A stretch of 64,000 nt of DNA, from contig NZ_CP007128.1 in NCBI RefSeq assembly GCF_000522985.1, positions 5,130,220 through 5,194,219 of the forward strand. Reading direction: 5' to 3'. The position numbers and the translations under genes are program-made. The notes under the pieces are model-generated. The model saw nothing but the letters and a program-made list of their open reading frames with translations. It did not search any database and had not been told where the DNA came from. Each line of letters begins with the position of its first letter. Positions within the stretch are counted from its first letter, which is position 1. Below are positions 32,418 through 43,785 of this stretch, piece after piece. The DNA is from Gemmatirosa kalamazoonensis. Lineage in GTDB: Bacteria > Gemmatimonadota > Gemmatimonadetes > Gemmatimonadales > Gemmatimonadaceae.

Positions 32418-33242
32418 GTGCGCGGCGAGTTCGTCGACGTCGGCGGCGCGCGGCTGTACTACTACGCGGCCGGCACACGCGGCGCGGGCGAGCCGCTCGT
32501 GCTCCTGCACGGCTTCCCGACCTCGTCGCACCTCTGGAGCAAGCTCGTTCCGCTCCTCCCGGCCGGCCATCGCGTGGTCGTCGTCGACCTGCTCGGCTAC
32601 GGCCGGAGCGACCGCCCGGGCGATCGCCCACTCGGCGTGCGCGCCCACGCGGAGCGCATCGTCGAGCTCCTCGACGTGCTCGGGATCAACTACGCGTGCG
32701 TCGTCGGCCACGACATCGGCGGCGGCGTGGCGCAGGTGATGGCCGTGCGCTGGCCGCAGCGCGTGTCGCGCCTCTGCCTCGTGTCGTCCGTGGCGTACGA
32801 CTGCTGGCCCGCACGCGAGCTGCGGCTGATCCGCGCCATGCTCCCGCTCACGCGGCATCTGCCGCCGACGTGGCTGCTCGGCTTCCTCCGCAAGGAGATG
32901 CTCTCGGGCTACACCGACCGCGAGCTGGGCACGCACTCCATCGAGCGGTACGTGAAGCCGTTCGGCACCGCGGAAGGTCGCGACGCGCTCGTCGCGCACC
33001 TGCTCGCGCTCGACCCGGCGGAGACCGCGGCGCTCGCGCCGCGGCTGAAGGACCTCGTGATGCCGTGCGCGATCGTCGCCGGCGCGCACGATCCATTCAT
33101 CGCGCTGCCGGTGGCCGAGCGACTGAAGCAGGACATTCCGGAGGCGACGCTCGACGTGCTGCCGGACAGTCGCCACTTCCTGCCGGAGGAGTCGCCGGAA
33201 GCGGTCTCCGACGTGATCTCGAAGCTCCTGGCCCGCGAATGA
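32418..33242 (+). CDS. Alpha/beta hydrolase with Asp nucleophile (dehalogenase/epoxide hydrolase type)
   Basis: 274 aa, GTG start. HGFPTSSHLWSKL gives the oxyanion loop. The nucleophile elbow is VGHDIGGGVAQ, with Asp where lipases have Ser, as in haloalkane dehalogenases and epoxide hydrolases. GAHDPFI supplies the acid and SRHFLPEESP the His. It would form an ester intermediate with a halide or epoxide substrate. Substrate is not readable. Its stop overlaps the ATG of a small TPR protein (ATGA). Confidence 0.87.
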   Translation: MRGEFVDVGGARLYYYAAGTRGAGEPLVLLHGFPTSSHLWSKLVPLLPAGHRVVVVDLLGYGRSDRPGDRPLGVRAHAERIVELLDVLGINYACVVGHDIGGGVAQVMAVRWPQRVSRLCLVSSVAYDCWPARELRLIRAMLPLTRHLPPTWLLGFLRKEMLSGYTDRELGTHSIERYVKPFGTAEGRDALVAHLLALDPAETAALAPRLKDLVMPCAIVAGAHDPFIALPVAERLKQDIPEATLDVLPDSRHFLPEESPEAVSDVISKLLARE

Positions 33243-33553
33243 CGCCGCCGTCGCGCATCGATGCCTTCCGCGAGATGGTGCGGAAGAACCCCGAGAACCA
33301 CCTCGCGCACTTCGGCCTCGCGAACGAGGCGCAGAAGCTCGGCCTGCACGCCGAGGCGGCGGAGCACCTGCGCGCGTACCTCGCGCGCTACGACGACGAG
33401 GGCAACGGGTGGGGACGCCTCGCCGACGCGCTGCTCGCGTTAGGCGACACCGACGGGGCGCGCGACGCGTTTCGGAAGGGCATCGAGTCGAGCCACCGTT
33501 TCGGCCACCCGAGCATGGCGGCCGAGTTCGAGGCGCGGCTCGAGGAGCTCTGA
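33239..33553 (+). CDS. Small TPR protein
   Basis: 104 aa starting in the ATGA overlap with the hydrolase stop. Tetratricopeptide-like helices: NHLAHFGLANEAQKLG, EAAEHLRAYLARYDD and ADALLALGDTDGARDAF. Probably a protein-interaction module; coupled translation suggests a partnership with the hydrolase. Convergent with the kinase gene, 8 bp away. Confidence 0.8.
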   Translation: MTPPSRIDAFREMVRKNPENHLAHFGLANEAQKLGLHAEAAEHLRAYLARYDDEGNGWGRLADALLALGDTDGARDAFRKGIESSHRFGHPSMAAEFEARLEEL

Positions 33554-33561
33554 CGCAGCGC

Positions 33562-35889
33562 TCACAGTCCTCGCACTTCCGCGGCGGCCTCCAGGGCGTG
33601 CGCGATGTCGCGCGACAGCACACGGGCCTCCTGCGTCGCCGTCGACACCTCGCCGATCGCCGCGCCGACGCCCTTGGAGCGGAGCTTGATGAGGTCGAGC
33701 TTGAGGTTCTGCAGCACGAGCTGCGCGCTCTCCATCTGCGCGGCCAGCGTCTCGCGCTTGGACGACAGCTCGACGATCGACGCGCGCTGACGACGCAGGA
33801 GCTGCAGCTTGCGCTCGCGGTCGGGAGCGGTCGCCGGCTCGGCCTCCACCGCGCGCAGCCGCGCCTCGATCTGCGGCAGCTGCGACGGCGAGATGTCGCC
33901 GTCGAGGCGGTGCAGCGACTGCGCGAGCTCGGCGACGCGCTGCACGAGCGCGTCGATCGTCGGCATCACGTCGGGGAGCAGCGCGCGGTCGGCCGGCGAG
34001 AGCTTCGCGAGCGTCTCGCGAACCGTTAGGCGGTCGTCGACGGCGCCGCGCACCGCACGCGCATACGGTCCGCCAAGCACCTCGGCGCTCGCGAGCCTCG
34101 CGACCTGCTCGGAGAGGATCACCTCGCGCGGCCGCCGGTCCGCGGCCGCCAGCGCGTCGCGCCAGCTGCTCCCGAGCGCGTCGCGCACGCTGATGCCGGT
34201 GCGTCGCACGCGGATCGCGGTCACGCCGAACGACAGCGCGCTCAGCCCGGCCAGTATCATGAAGCCGGCGAACGGCACGAGCATCGGCTCCGCGTGGAGC
34301 GACGCGCCGATGATGAACGACACGACGGCGCCGACGACGCCGATGATGAACGTCGTCACGCGCCGCTGCAGCCGCCGCACGAGCCGCTCCGCGCGCCCCG
34401 TGTCGTGCGCGCGCGCCGATGCGGCGACCGCCTGCTCGCCGCCGCCGAACATGACCTCGGAGAACGACAGTCCCTCGCGCGCGAGCGGACGCCAGCGGCG
34501 CCGCAGCCCTCGAATGATCCCGATCGCCGGGAACATCACCCACGGAAACGGCACCTGCGACGCGGCGATCGTCACGAGGTTCACGCACGTGAGGAACGCG
34601 AGCAGCGCGACGGAGCGGATGACCTTTCGGCGGAACCACTCGGCGCGCTGATCCAGCGCCACGGGCGGATAGCCGCGCTCCACCCCGCCCTGCCACGGCT
34701 GGGCGAGCGCCGATTCCGGGAGCGGGAGCGGCTGCATGGGCATCGCCGACCGGGCGACGCTCCAGTTGGCGTTCGCGTACCCCTTCACCGCGTCGCGCAC
34801 GGCGTCCCGCTGGTCGCGGTGCCGCTCGCGCCACGCGCGCCGCTGCTCGCGGAGCTGGTCGCGCGCACGCTCGATCTGCTCGCGGGCGTTGTCGATCTGC
34901 TCCTGCGCCGCGTCGCGGTGCGCGCGCCACTCGAGCGGCGCGGTCGGCTCGGGAGCCGCCGGCCGCGGCGGCCGCGGCACACTCTGGGGGGGAGCGACGG
35001 CGCGGGACGGGACCGCCGGCACGGCGGCCATCGGCGCCGCGGCGAGCAGCGCGCGCTGGAACTCGGCGGCGTCGGCCCATCGGTCCTCCGGCTTCTTCGC
35101 CAGCGCGCGGTCGATCGCGGCGGCGAGGCCGAGCGGCACGTCGGGGCGGAGATGCGCGATCGGGACGGGGCGCTCGCCGACGTGCTTCATCAGCAGCGCC
35201 GCCGCGCTCGTGGCGGTGAACGGCGGGGCGCCGGCGAGCATCTGGTAGCCGACGACGGCGAGCGAGTAGAGGTCGCTCCGCCCGTCGAGCTCGCGCTCGC
35301 CGAGCGCCTGCTCCGGGCTCATGTAGGTCGGCGTGCCGACGGCGATCCCGGTGAGCGTGAGCCGCGTATCCGCCTCGGCGGCGCGCGCGATCCCGAAGTC
35401 GGTGACGAGCGCATGCCCCGAGTCGCGGTCGAGCAGGATGTTGTCCGGCTTGATGTCGCGGTGGACCACCCCGCGGGCGTGCGCGTAGGCGAGCGCGCCG
35501 GCCACCTCGGCGAGGATGCGCCGCGTCTCCTCGACCGGCAGCCGCGGAGCCCGCGTCATGCGCGCGCCGAGCGTCTCCCCTTCCACGAGCGCCATCGCCA
35601 GCCAGGCGACGCCGTTGGTCTCGTCCGCCGCGTAGATGGGGACGACGTGCGGGTGCGAGAGCTGGGCGGCGGTCTCCGCCTCGCGGAGGAAGCGGGCCCG
35701 GACTCCCTCGCGGAACGCGAGGTCCGGCGGTAGCACCTTCAGCGCGACCGGCCGGCGGAGGCGGACGTCGCGCGCCCGATAGACCACCGCCATCCCGCCC
35801 CGCCCGAGCTCCCCCTCGACGTCGTACCGGTCGCCGATGGCGGCGACGACGCGATCCTGGAGGAGATCAGGCATCTGGGGCAAAGCCAT
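33562..35889 (-). CDS. Ser/Thr protein kinase with 2TM and coiled-coil C-terminus
   Basis: 775 aa. The kinase domain lies at the N-terminus: glycine loop GELGRGGMAVVY, Lys51 in VALKVLPPD, HRDIKPDN (143-150), DFG (164-166) and TYMSPEQ. A Pro-rich linker, an Arg/Gln/Glu-rich coiled coil (about 325-365) and four membrane helices in two pairs follow. The last 200 residues are helical and charged with heptads, as in a coiled coil. It is a soluble-headed kinase anchored by a membrane hairpin and has no extracytoplasmic sensor of any size. The next gene upstream is a clear paralogue. Confidence 0.93.
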   Translation of the reverse strand: MALPQMPDLLQDRVVAAIGDRYDVEGELGRGGMAVVYRARDVRLRRPVALKVLPPDLAFREGVRARFLREAETAAQLSHPHVVPIYAADETNGVAWLAMALVEGETLGARMTRAPRLPVEETRRILAEVAGALAYAHARGVVHRDIKPDNILLDRDSGHALVTDFGIARAAEADTRLTLTGIAVGTPTYMSPEQALGERELDGRSDLYSLAVVGYQMLAGAPPFTATSAAALLMKHVGERPVPIAHLRPDVPLGLAAAIDRALAKKPEDRWADAAEFQRALLAAAPMAAVPAVPSRAVAPPQSVPRPPRPAAPEPTAPLEWRAHRDAAQEQIDNAREQIERARDQLREQRRAWRERHRDQRDAVRDAVKGYANANWSVARSAMPMQPLPLPESALAQPWQGGVERGYPPVALDQRAEWFRRKVIRSVALLAFLTCVNLVTIAASQVPFPWVMFPAIGIIRGLRRRWRPLAREGLSFSEVMFGGGEQAVAASARAHDTGRAERLVRRLQRRVTTFIIGVVGAVVSFIIGASLHAEPMLVPFAGFMILAGLSALSFGVTAIRVRRTGISVRDALGSSWRDALAAADRRPREVILSEQVARLASAEVLGGPYARAVRGAVDDRLTVRETLAKLSPADRALLPDVMPTIDALVQRVAELAQSLHRLDGDISPSQLPQIEARLRAVEAEPATAPDRERKLQLLRRQRASIVELSSKRETLAAQMESAQLVLQNLKLDLIKLRSKGVGAAIGEVSTATQEARVLSRDIAHALEAAAEVRGL

Positions 35890-35904
35890 GGGGGCGCGGA
35901 GCGG

Positions 35905-35938
35905 GGGCGGGACGTGGAGAGAGGATGTTTCTCCACGT
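35905..35938 (-). repeat. Short hairpin between the two kinase genes
   Basis: GACGTGGAGA and TCTCCACGTG flank a loop of about ten bases (GAGGATGTTT). Adjacent CTCCGCTCTACGCTCGACGC is a degenerate GTGGAGC-family arm. It lies between the stop of the upstream kinase and the start of the downstream one. Confidence 0.55.
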
Positions 35939-35965
35939 GCTCCGCTCTACGCTCGACGCTGGGCG

Positions 35966-37981
35966 CTAGATTCGGCGCACTTCGTCGGCCGCCTGCACCA
36001 CCGCGTCCACCTCGCGCGCGAGCGCCATCGCCCGGTCGGCGACGGTCGTCATCTGCACGTAGGAGCCGCCGGCGCCGGTCCGGAGCCGGACGAGGTCCAG
36101 GCGCATGTTCTGGAGCAGCAGGCGGCACTGCTCGAGGTTCGACGCGGCCTCGTCGCGTCGACGGGACATGTCGCGGAGCGCGCGGCGCTGGCGCTTCAGG
36201 TAGGCGAGGCGCTTCACCCGCTCCTCGCTCGCCACGCGGTCGAGCGGATTCGCCTCCGCTTCCAGACGCGTGATCTCGCGCTCAAGCGGCTCCACGGCGC
36301 CGACGCTGTTGTTGCGGTCCAGCTCCGCCACCGTGGCAGCCAGCGCCTGCACCTTCAGCGCGAGCTTCTCGGCGGACGGGAGGACGTCGGGGATGCGATC
36401 GCGGTCGCCCTTCGGCATGGTGGCGAGCAGGCGCGCGATCTCGTCGCGGTCGGCCATCGCGCCGCGGACGATCTCGTGGTGCGACCCATAGGCGCCATCC
36501 ACCGGTAGGCGGGGGCGCGCGGGCGACGGCAGCGGCTCCGTCGGCGGGAGCGACGCGGCGGGCTGCTGCCACTCCCGGGTGACGCGCTCGCGGCGGACCT
36601 TCTCCCGGAGGTTGGCGCGCTTCTCCTTGTCGAACAGCGCGCCCACCGAGTCGGCCTGCTCGGCCACGACGTCGACGAACAGCCGGTCGCGCGGCTGCTT
36701 CAGGACGTCGCGCCAGTCGTAGTTGTCCGACCAGAGCTGGGCGTACTTGAACGCCATGAAGATCGTCCAGAACGCCGTGATCCACGTCAGCTCGACGTTC
36801 GTGACGAGCGACAGGATGAGGATGGCGGCGTTGACGATGACGTAGGTGCCGAGCTTCTTCCGGAACGCGACGACGGGCTTGGCGTCCCACCGTGGATCCT
36901 GGCCGCCGACGGCGACGTCCATGCCGAACGCGGAGGACTCGGCGCGCATCGGATAGCCGGCGGCGGCCGGCGGCATCCCTGCCTGAGCGCCGCCGAGCGG
37001 TCGCGTCGGCGCCGACGGGCCGGCGGCGTAGCCCGGGAAGCCGAGGTCCGAGGTGACGCCCTGCCGATTCGGCTCGGCGGAGCGCACGGAGTACGTCGGG
37101 GGCGGCGGCGCGATGGTGCCGCGGAGCATGCCCTCCAGCTCCTCCGCGCCGGAGAAGCGGTTCGCGGGGTCCTTCTCCAGCAGCCGCATGACGATCGCGG
37201 ACAGGTCCGGCGGCACGTCCGGGCGCCGCTGCTCGATCGGCAACGGGCGCTCCGAGAGGTGCTTCACGAGCATGGCCGGCGTGCTCGACGCCTGGAACGG
37301 CAGCTCGCCGGCGAGCATCTGATAGGCGACGACGCCGAGCGAGTACAGGTCGCTGCGGCCGTCGATCTCGCGGTCGCCGGCGCTCTGCTCGGGGCTCATG
37401 TAGGCCGGCGTGCCGATGGCCATGCCGGTCGCCGTGAGGCGCGAGTCGCTCCCCTCGATGATCGCGCGCGCGATGCCGAAGTCGGTGACGAGCGCGTGCC
37501 CGTCGGCGGCATCGAGCAGGATGTTGTCCGGCTTGATGTCGCGGTGCACGACGCCGCGCGAGTGCGCGTACGCCAGCGCGTCGGCGACTTCGGCGAGGAT
37601 GCGCCGCGTGTCGTCGATCGGCAGCGGGCCGCGATCGTGGATCCGCTTGCCGAGGTTGTCCCCGTCGACGATCGCCATGACGAAGTACACCAACCCGTCA
37701 TGCTCGTCGACGCTGTAGATCGGGACGATGTGCGGGTGGTTCAGCTGCGCCGCGGTCTCCGCCTCGCGAAGGAAGCGCGTGCGGATCTCGGAGCGGAACG
37801 CGAGCTCCGGCGGGAGCAGCTTGATGGCGACCGGCCGCTTGAGGCGGCGATCCTTCGCGCGGTAGACGATGCCCATGCCGCCGCGGCCGATCTCCCGATC
37901 CAACTCGTACGACGCCGAGAGCGCGCGCTCGACGATCGGTCGGAGTTCGGTTTCGGAGGTAGTGACTGCGGGATCGGGCAC
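35966..37981 (-). CDS. Ser/Thr protein kinase with 2TM and coiled-coil C-terminus (paralogue)
   Basis: 671 aa, GTG start. Same plan as the downstream kinase: EIGRGGMGIVYRAKD, Lys54 in VAIKLLPPE, HRDIKPDN (146-153), DFG (167-169), YMSPEQ, then a linker. One membrane hairpin (VIVNAAILILSLVTNVEL with TAFWTIFMAFKYAQLW) matches the 2TM domain. A helical tail of about 200 aa is rich in heptads. Tandem duplication followed by divergence is likely. The divergent neighbour upstream is lon. Confidence 0.93.
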   Translation of the reverse strand: MPDPAVTTSETELRPIVERALSASYELDREIGRGGMGIVYRAKDRRLKRPVAIKLLPPELAFRSEIRTRFLREAETAAQLNHPHIVPIYSVDEHDGLVYFVMAIVDGDNLGKRIHDRGPLPIDDTRRILAEVADALAYAHSRGVVHRDIKPDNILLDAADGHALVTDFGIARAIIEGSDSRLTATGMAIGTPAYMSPEQSAGDREIDGRSDLYSLGVVAYQMLAGELPFQASSTPAMLVKHLSERPLPIEQRRPDVPPDLSAIVMRLLEKDPANRFSGAEELEGMLRGTIAPPPPTYSVRSAEPNRQGVTSDLGFPGYAAGPSAPTRPLGGAQAGMPPAAAGYPMRAESSAFGMDVAVGGQDPRWDAKPVVAFRKKLGTYVIVNAAILILSLVTNVELTWITAFWTIFMAFKYAQLWSDNYDWRDVLKQPRDRLFVDVVAEQADSVGALFDKEKRANLREKVRRERVTREWQQPAASLPPTEPLPSPARPRLPVDGAYGSHHEIVRGAMADRDEIARLLATMPKGDRDRIPDVLPSAEKLALKVQALAATVAELDRNNSVGAVEPLEREITRLEAEANPLDRVASEERVKRLAYLKRQRRALRDMSRRRDEAASNLEQCRLLLQNMRLDLVRLRTGAGGSYVQMTTVADRAMALAREVDAVVQAADEVRRI

Positions 37982-38257
37982 TCGAGGTTCCGCTGCGGGG
38001 GCCAGACGGGGGCAACCCTAGTGTATCACCAGGGGTCGGTCCAGAACAGGGACGCACGGACCGGCCGCGAGGTCTCCGCGCCGATCCGGCAGCCCCGCGA
38101 ACGCCCTACGACACGAGCGCATGTAGAAGTTGCAACCCCCGGCCGCGATGGCGGGGCCGGTGAGTGCGGAACGTGCAATTCGGAGGCGCGGCACCGGAAC
38201 GACCCGGAACGAAGTGTGCGGCTCGCACCGCACCACATACCACACGGAACGGAACGC

Positions 38258-40852
<2,595 letters not shown>

Positions 40853-40872
40853 CGGCCGCTGCAAGCTGCGTG

Positions 40873-40922
40873 GCGGCGTGGCTGCGTCACTGCGATCACA
40901 CGCAGCGACGCAGCCACGCCGC
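40873..40922. terminator. Bidirectional terminator hairpin between lon and deaminase
   Basis: A perfect 16-bp stem (GCGGCGTGGCTGCGTC and its complement) with an 18-nt loop, itself containing CTGCG/CGCAG. It starts 20 bp after the lon stop and ends 3 bp before the convergent deaminase stop. There is no long U-run on either strand. Confidence 0.7.
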
Positions 40923-40925
40923 GTT

Positions 40926-41537
40926 TCAGCCGTTGTAGATCTCGCCGCCCTTCTGCCGGTACAAGTCGAACACCGCGACCGCTTCCTCGCGCAACAGCCC
41001 TCGGCGGATCTCGAGGCCGCGGTGCGACAGGTAGCGCCACGACGAGGCGAAGACGGGGCCTTCCTCGAAGCGCAGCAGCATGGCGTCGTCGCGGGTGGCG
41101 CCGCAGAGGACGCGCCTAACGCCGCTCCACAGCGTGGCGCCGAGGCACATGGCGCACGGGTCGCAGGATGTCGCCAGCTCGTGCACCGGCATGCCCGCCG
41201 CGGCGAGCGTGAACGTGCCGACGGCCGCCTGCGCGAGCTGGAACGCGACCATCTCCGCGTGGAGCGTGCAGTTCCCCAGCCGCACGACGCTGTTCACGCC
41301 GACGGCGACGAGGCGACCCGTGCCCTGCTCCGTGATGGCCGCGCCGAACGGGCCGCCGGTGCCGCGCTGCACGTTCTCGCGGGAGAGCGCGATGGCGAGG
41401 CGCATCTTGTCCTCGTCGGTCGCGTACGGGCGCTCCCAGTCGACGACGGCGTCGACCCAGTCGGGGAGGGCGACGGTGAGCTCGCGCGGATGCGATGTTC
41501 GGGACTCGGGACTCGGGACTCGGGACTCGGAGGCCAT
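40926..41537 (-). CDS. Nucleoside/guanine deaminase-family zinc enzyme
   Basis: 203 aa. Zinc and catalytic motifs of the cytidine-deaminase superfamily: NCTLHAEMVAFQLA (His, Glu) and TSCDPCAMCLGA (two Cys). Most like GuaD/TadA-type nucleoside deaminases; the substrate is not certain. The first 17 codons are built from the GACTCGGGA repeat, giving SESRVPSPESR, so they may be a late addition. No other in-frame ATG precedes the domain, but a GTG start inside it is possible. Confidence 0.85.
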   Translation of the reverse strand: MASESRVPSPESRTSHPRELTVALPDWVDAVVDWERPYATDEDKMRLAIALSRENVQRGTGGPFGAAITEQGTGRLVAVGVNSVVRLGNCTLHAEMVAFQLAQAAVGTFTLAAAGMPVHELATSCDPCAMCLGATLWSGVRRVLCGATRDDAMLLRFEEGPVFASSWRYLSHRGLEIRRGLLREEAVAVFDLYRQKGGEIYNG

Positions 41538-41572
41538 CCGCCGTTTCCGTCGTTTCAGTCGTCTCGCGCGTC
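41508..41572. repeat. GACTCGGGA and CGTTTC repeats at deaminase start
   Basis: Four GACTCGG-type units (about 41508-41530) form the 5' end of the deaminase gene and are followed directly by CGTTTCCGT/CGTTTCAGT/CGTCTC 9-bp units (41542-41565) that abut the stop of the PBP gene. Two different repeat families are thus joined. No complementary arm is present here. Confidence 0.7.
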
Positions 41573-43619
41573 AGCGCGCCCCGGGATGCCGGAAGATCGA
41601 CCACGCGTCGAACTTCTGCGCGCCGGGCTGCGTGCCGTCGATGAAGTACTCGGTGTAGCGGCGCTCGGGGGGCGTCGCGGCGTCGGCGGGGAGGCCCGTC
41701 TGGCGGTCGAGCTCCATCGTCACGAGGCCGGCGGGCGGCGACCACGTGGCGGGCTCGCGTCCGGCGTACCAGCGGCCGAGCGCCTGTGCCACGACGGGCG
41801 CGGCGAGCGTGCCGCCGACGGCGCCGGCGGTGATCGTCTTCGGCTTGTCGAAGCCGAGCCACGCGCCCATCACGAGATCGGGCGTGACGCCGACGAACCA
41901 CACGTCGGCGTTGTCGTTCGTCGTGCCCGTCTTGCCGGCGATCGGCACGCGCGCGGGCAGCCACTTGCGCACGCTGGTCGCCGTGCCGCGGTCGACGACG
42001 TCGCGCATCATGTCGCGCACGATGAACGCGACCCGCGGGTCGAGCGCGAGCTGCGGCGGCGGGCTCGCGGGCGCCCACACCACCTTACCCGCGCGGTCCT
42101 CGACCTTCGTGACGAAGCGCGGCTCGACGGCGACGCCGAGGTTCGCGAACGTCGCGTACGCGGTGACGAAGTCGAGCGGCTGCACGACCGACGCCCCGAT
42201 CGCGCTCGACGGATACGGCGCGATGGGCGAGCGGATCCCCATGCGGCGCGCGAGCGCGATGACGGAATCGGGACCGAGCTGCGTCCAGAGCTGCACGGCG
42301 ACCGGGTTGCGCGAGCGAGCGAGCGCCTCGCGCAGCGGGATGATGCCGAGGTACGAGTCGTCCGAGTTCTCCGGCCGGTACAGCTGCCCGTTGGGGAGCG
42401 GCACCGCGATGGCCGTGTCGCCGACCGGCGCGTTAGGCGGGAGCCCCGCGGCGACGGCGGCCGCGTAGACGATCGGCTTGAACGACGACCCCGGCTGCCG
42501 CTGCGCGTCGATCGCGCGATCGAACGGCGAATCCTCGTAGTCTCGTCCACCGACGAGCGCCCGCACCTCGCCGGTCGACGGCTCGATCGCGACGACGGCG
42601 CCCTGCAGGTACGACGTCTCGCGCGCGCCGGCGCTCGTGTTCTTCGCCTTGGCCTGCGCGTACGTTGCGTGCCGGTACCCGGGGCGCTTCTCGATCGCCG
42701 CAGTCTGCTCGGCGAGCGCGTCGACGGCGGCCTGCTGCAGCTTGGGATCGATCGTGGTGACGATACGGTAGCCGCCCTCGCGCACGGGGACGCCGGCACG
42801 CTCCGCCTGGATGCGCACGACGTCGAGCACCCACGGCGCGGTCGCTGCCATGCCGCCGTTAGGCGCGGTCCGGAGCGGCTCGGCCATCGCCGCGTCGGCC
42901 TGCGCGCGGGTGATCATCCCCTGCTCCGCCATGAGCGCGAGCACCGTGTTGCGCCGCTCGCGGTTGCGGTCGGGATGCCGGCTCGGGTCGTAGAGCACGG
43001 GGCTCTTCGGCATCGACGCGAGCGACGCCGCCTCGGCGAGCGTGAGCTGCGCGGCGGGGTGGCCAAAGTAGTGGCGCGCCGCGGCGTCGATGCCGAACCA
43101 GCCGTGCCCGAAGTCGAGCGTGTTGAGGAACGCCTCGAGGATCTGCTCCTTGTTGTAGTGGCGCTCCATCTCCAGCGCGGCCTTCTGCTCGCGCAGCTTG
43201 CGGGCGGGCGAGCGGTCGCGGCGGTCGATGGCGTCGGGGTGCATGTTCCCGACGAGCAGCTGCGTGATGGTGCTCGCGCCGCGCACGTCGCCGGTGACGG
43301 CATCCTTCAACGCTCCGGCGATGCCGACGACGTCGACGCCGTTGTGCTGGTAGAAGCGCTTGTCCTCCACCGCGATGAACGCGTTGGGCACGTAGCGCGG
43401 GATGGTGCGCAGCGACACGCTCGTGCGCACCTGGCGGCCGATCTCGCCGAGCATCGCACCGTCGCGCGCGTACACGACGGTGGACTGCGTGAGCGGGACG
43501 ATGCGCCACGGCTCGCCGGTGGAGGCCTGCGGCGGCTGCGCGCCGAGCGACCCGGCGGCGAGAAGGAGGAGCAGCGCCGCGCGCGTGAAGGCAGGGCGGC
43601 GCGTGAGAGTGGCTGACAT
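41571..43619 (-). CDS. Class A penicillin-binding protein (PBP1A-like)
   Basis: 682 aa from the ATG at 43619 (MSATLTRRPAFTRA); hydrophobic signal-anchor ending near LGAQ. The glycosyltransferase domain has VEDKRFYQHNGVD, GASTITQLLVGNM and FLNTLDFGHGWFGID. The transpeptidase domain has SSFKPIVY (Ser nucleophile in SxxK), SRN and KTGTTNDNADVW. It polymerises and cross-links peptidoglycan in the periplasm. The divergent neighbour is NAD synthetase. Confidence 0.94.
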   Translation of the reverse strand: MSATLTRRPAFTRAALLLLLAAGSLGAQPPQASTGEPWRIVPLTQSTVVYARDGAMLGEIGRQVRTSVSLRTIPRYVPNAFIAVEDKRFYQHNGVDVVGIAGALKDAVTGDVRGASTITQLLVGNMHPDAIDRRDRSPARKLREQKAALEMERHYNKEQILEAFLNTLDFGHGWFGIDAAARHYFGHPAAQLTLAEAASLASMPKSPVLYDPSRHPDRNRERRNTVLALMAEQGMITRAQADAAMAEPLRTAPNGGMAATAPWVLDVVRIQAERAGVPVREGGYRIVTTIDPKLQQAAVDALAEQTAAIEKRPGYRHATYAQAKAKNTSAGARETSYLQGAVVAIEPSTGEVRALVGGRDYEDSPFDRAIDAQRQPGSSFKPIVYAAAVAAGLPPNAPVGDTAIAVPLPNGQLYRPENSDDSYLGIIPLREALARSRNPVAVQLWTQLGPDSVIALARRMGIRSPIAPYPSSAIGASVVQPLDFVTAYATFANLGVAVEPRFVTKVEDRAGKVVWAPASPPPQLALDPRVAFIVRDMMRDVVDRGTATSVRKWLPARVPIAGKTGTTNDNADVWFVGVTPDLVMGAWLGFDKPKTITAGAVGGTLAAPVVAQALGRWYAGREPATWSPPAGLVTMELDRQTGLPADAATPPERRYTEYFIDGTQPGAQKFDAWSIFRHPGAR

Positions 43620-43785
43620 GACGAGAGCGATGGTCCTCGAGCGTCCGGGCGGAAGATACACCGGCCCGGTCGATAGGATGCGCGAGCGGGACCGCATGAG
43701 TGCGCCTGCTCTGCGACGACGCGCGGTGACCGTCGTCACGCCGTCAACCGTTGATACGAGCGGGACGGGTGATCACGTTTCGCAC

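Noticed and set aside
37982-38257. Heat-shock element (CIRCE or HAIR) before lon
   Set aside because: No match to the inverted repeats of CIRCE or HAIR; only a weak GC hairpin near 38139-38162.
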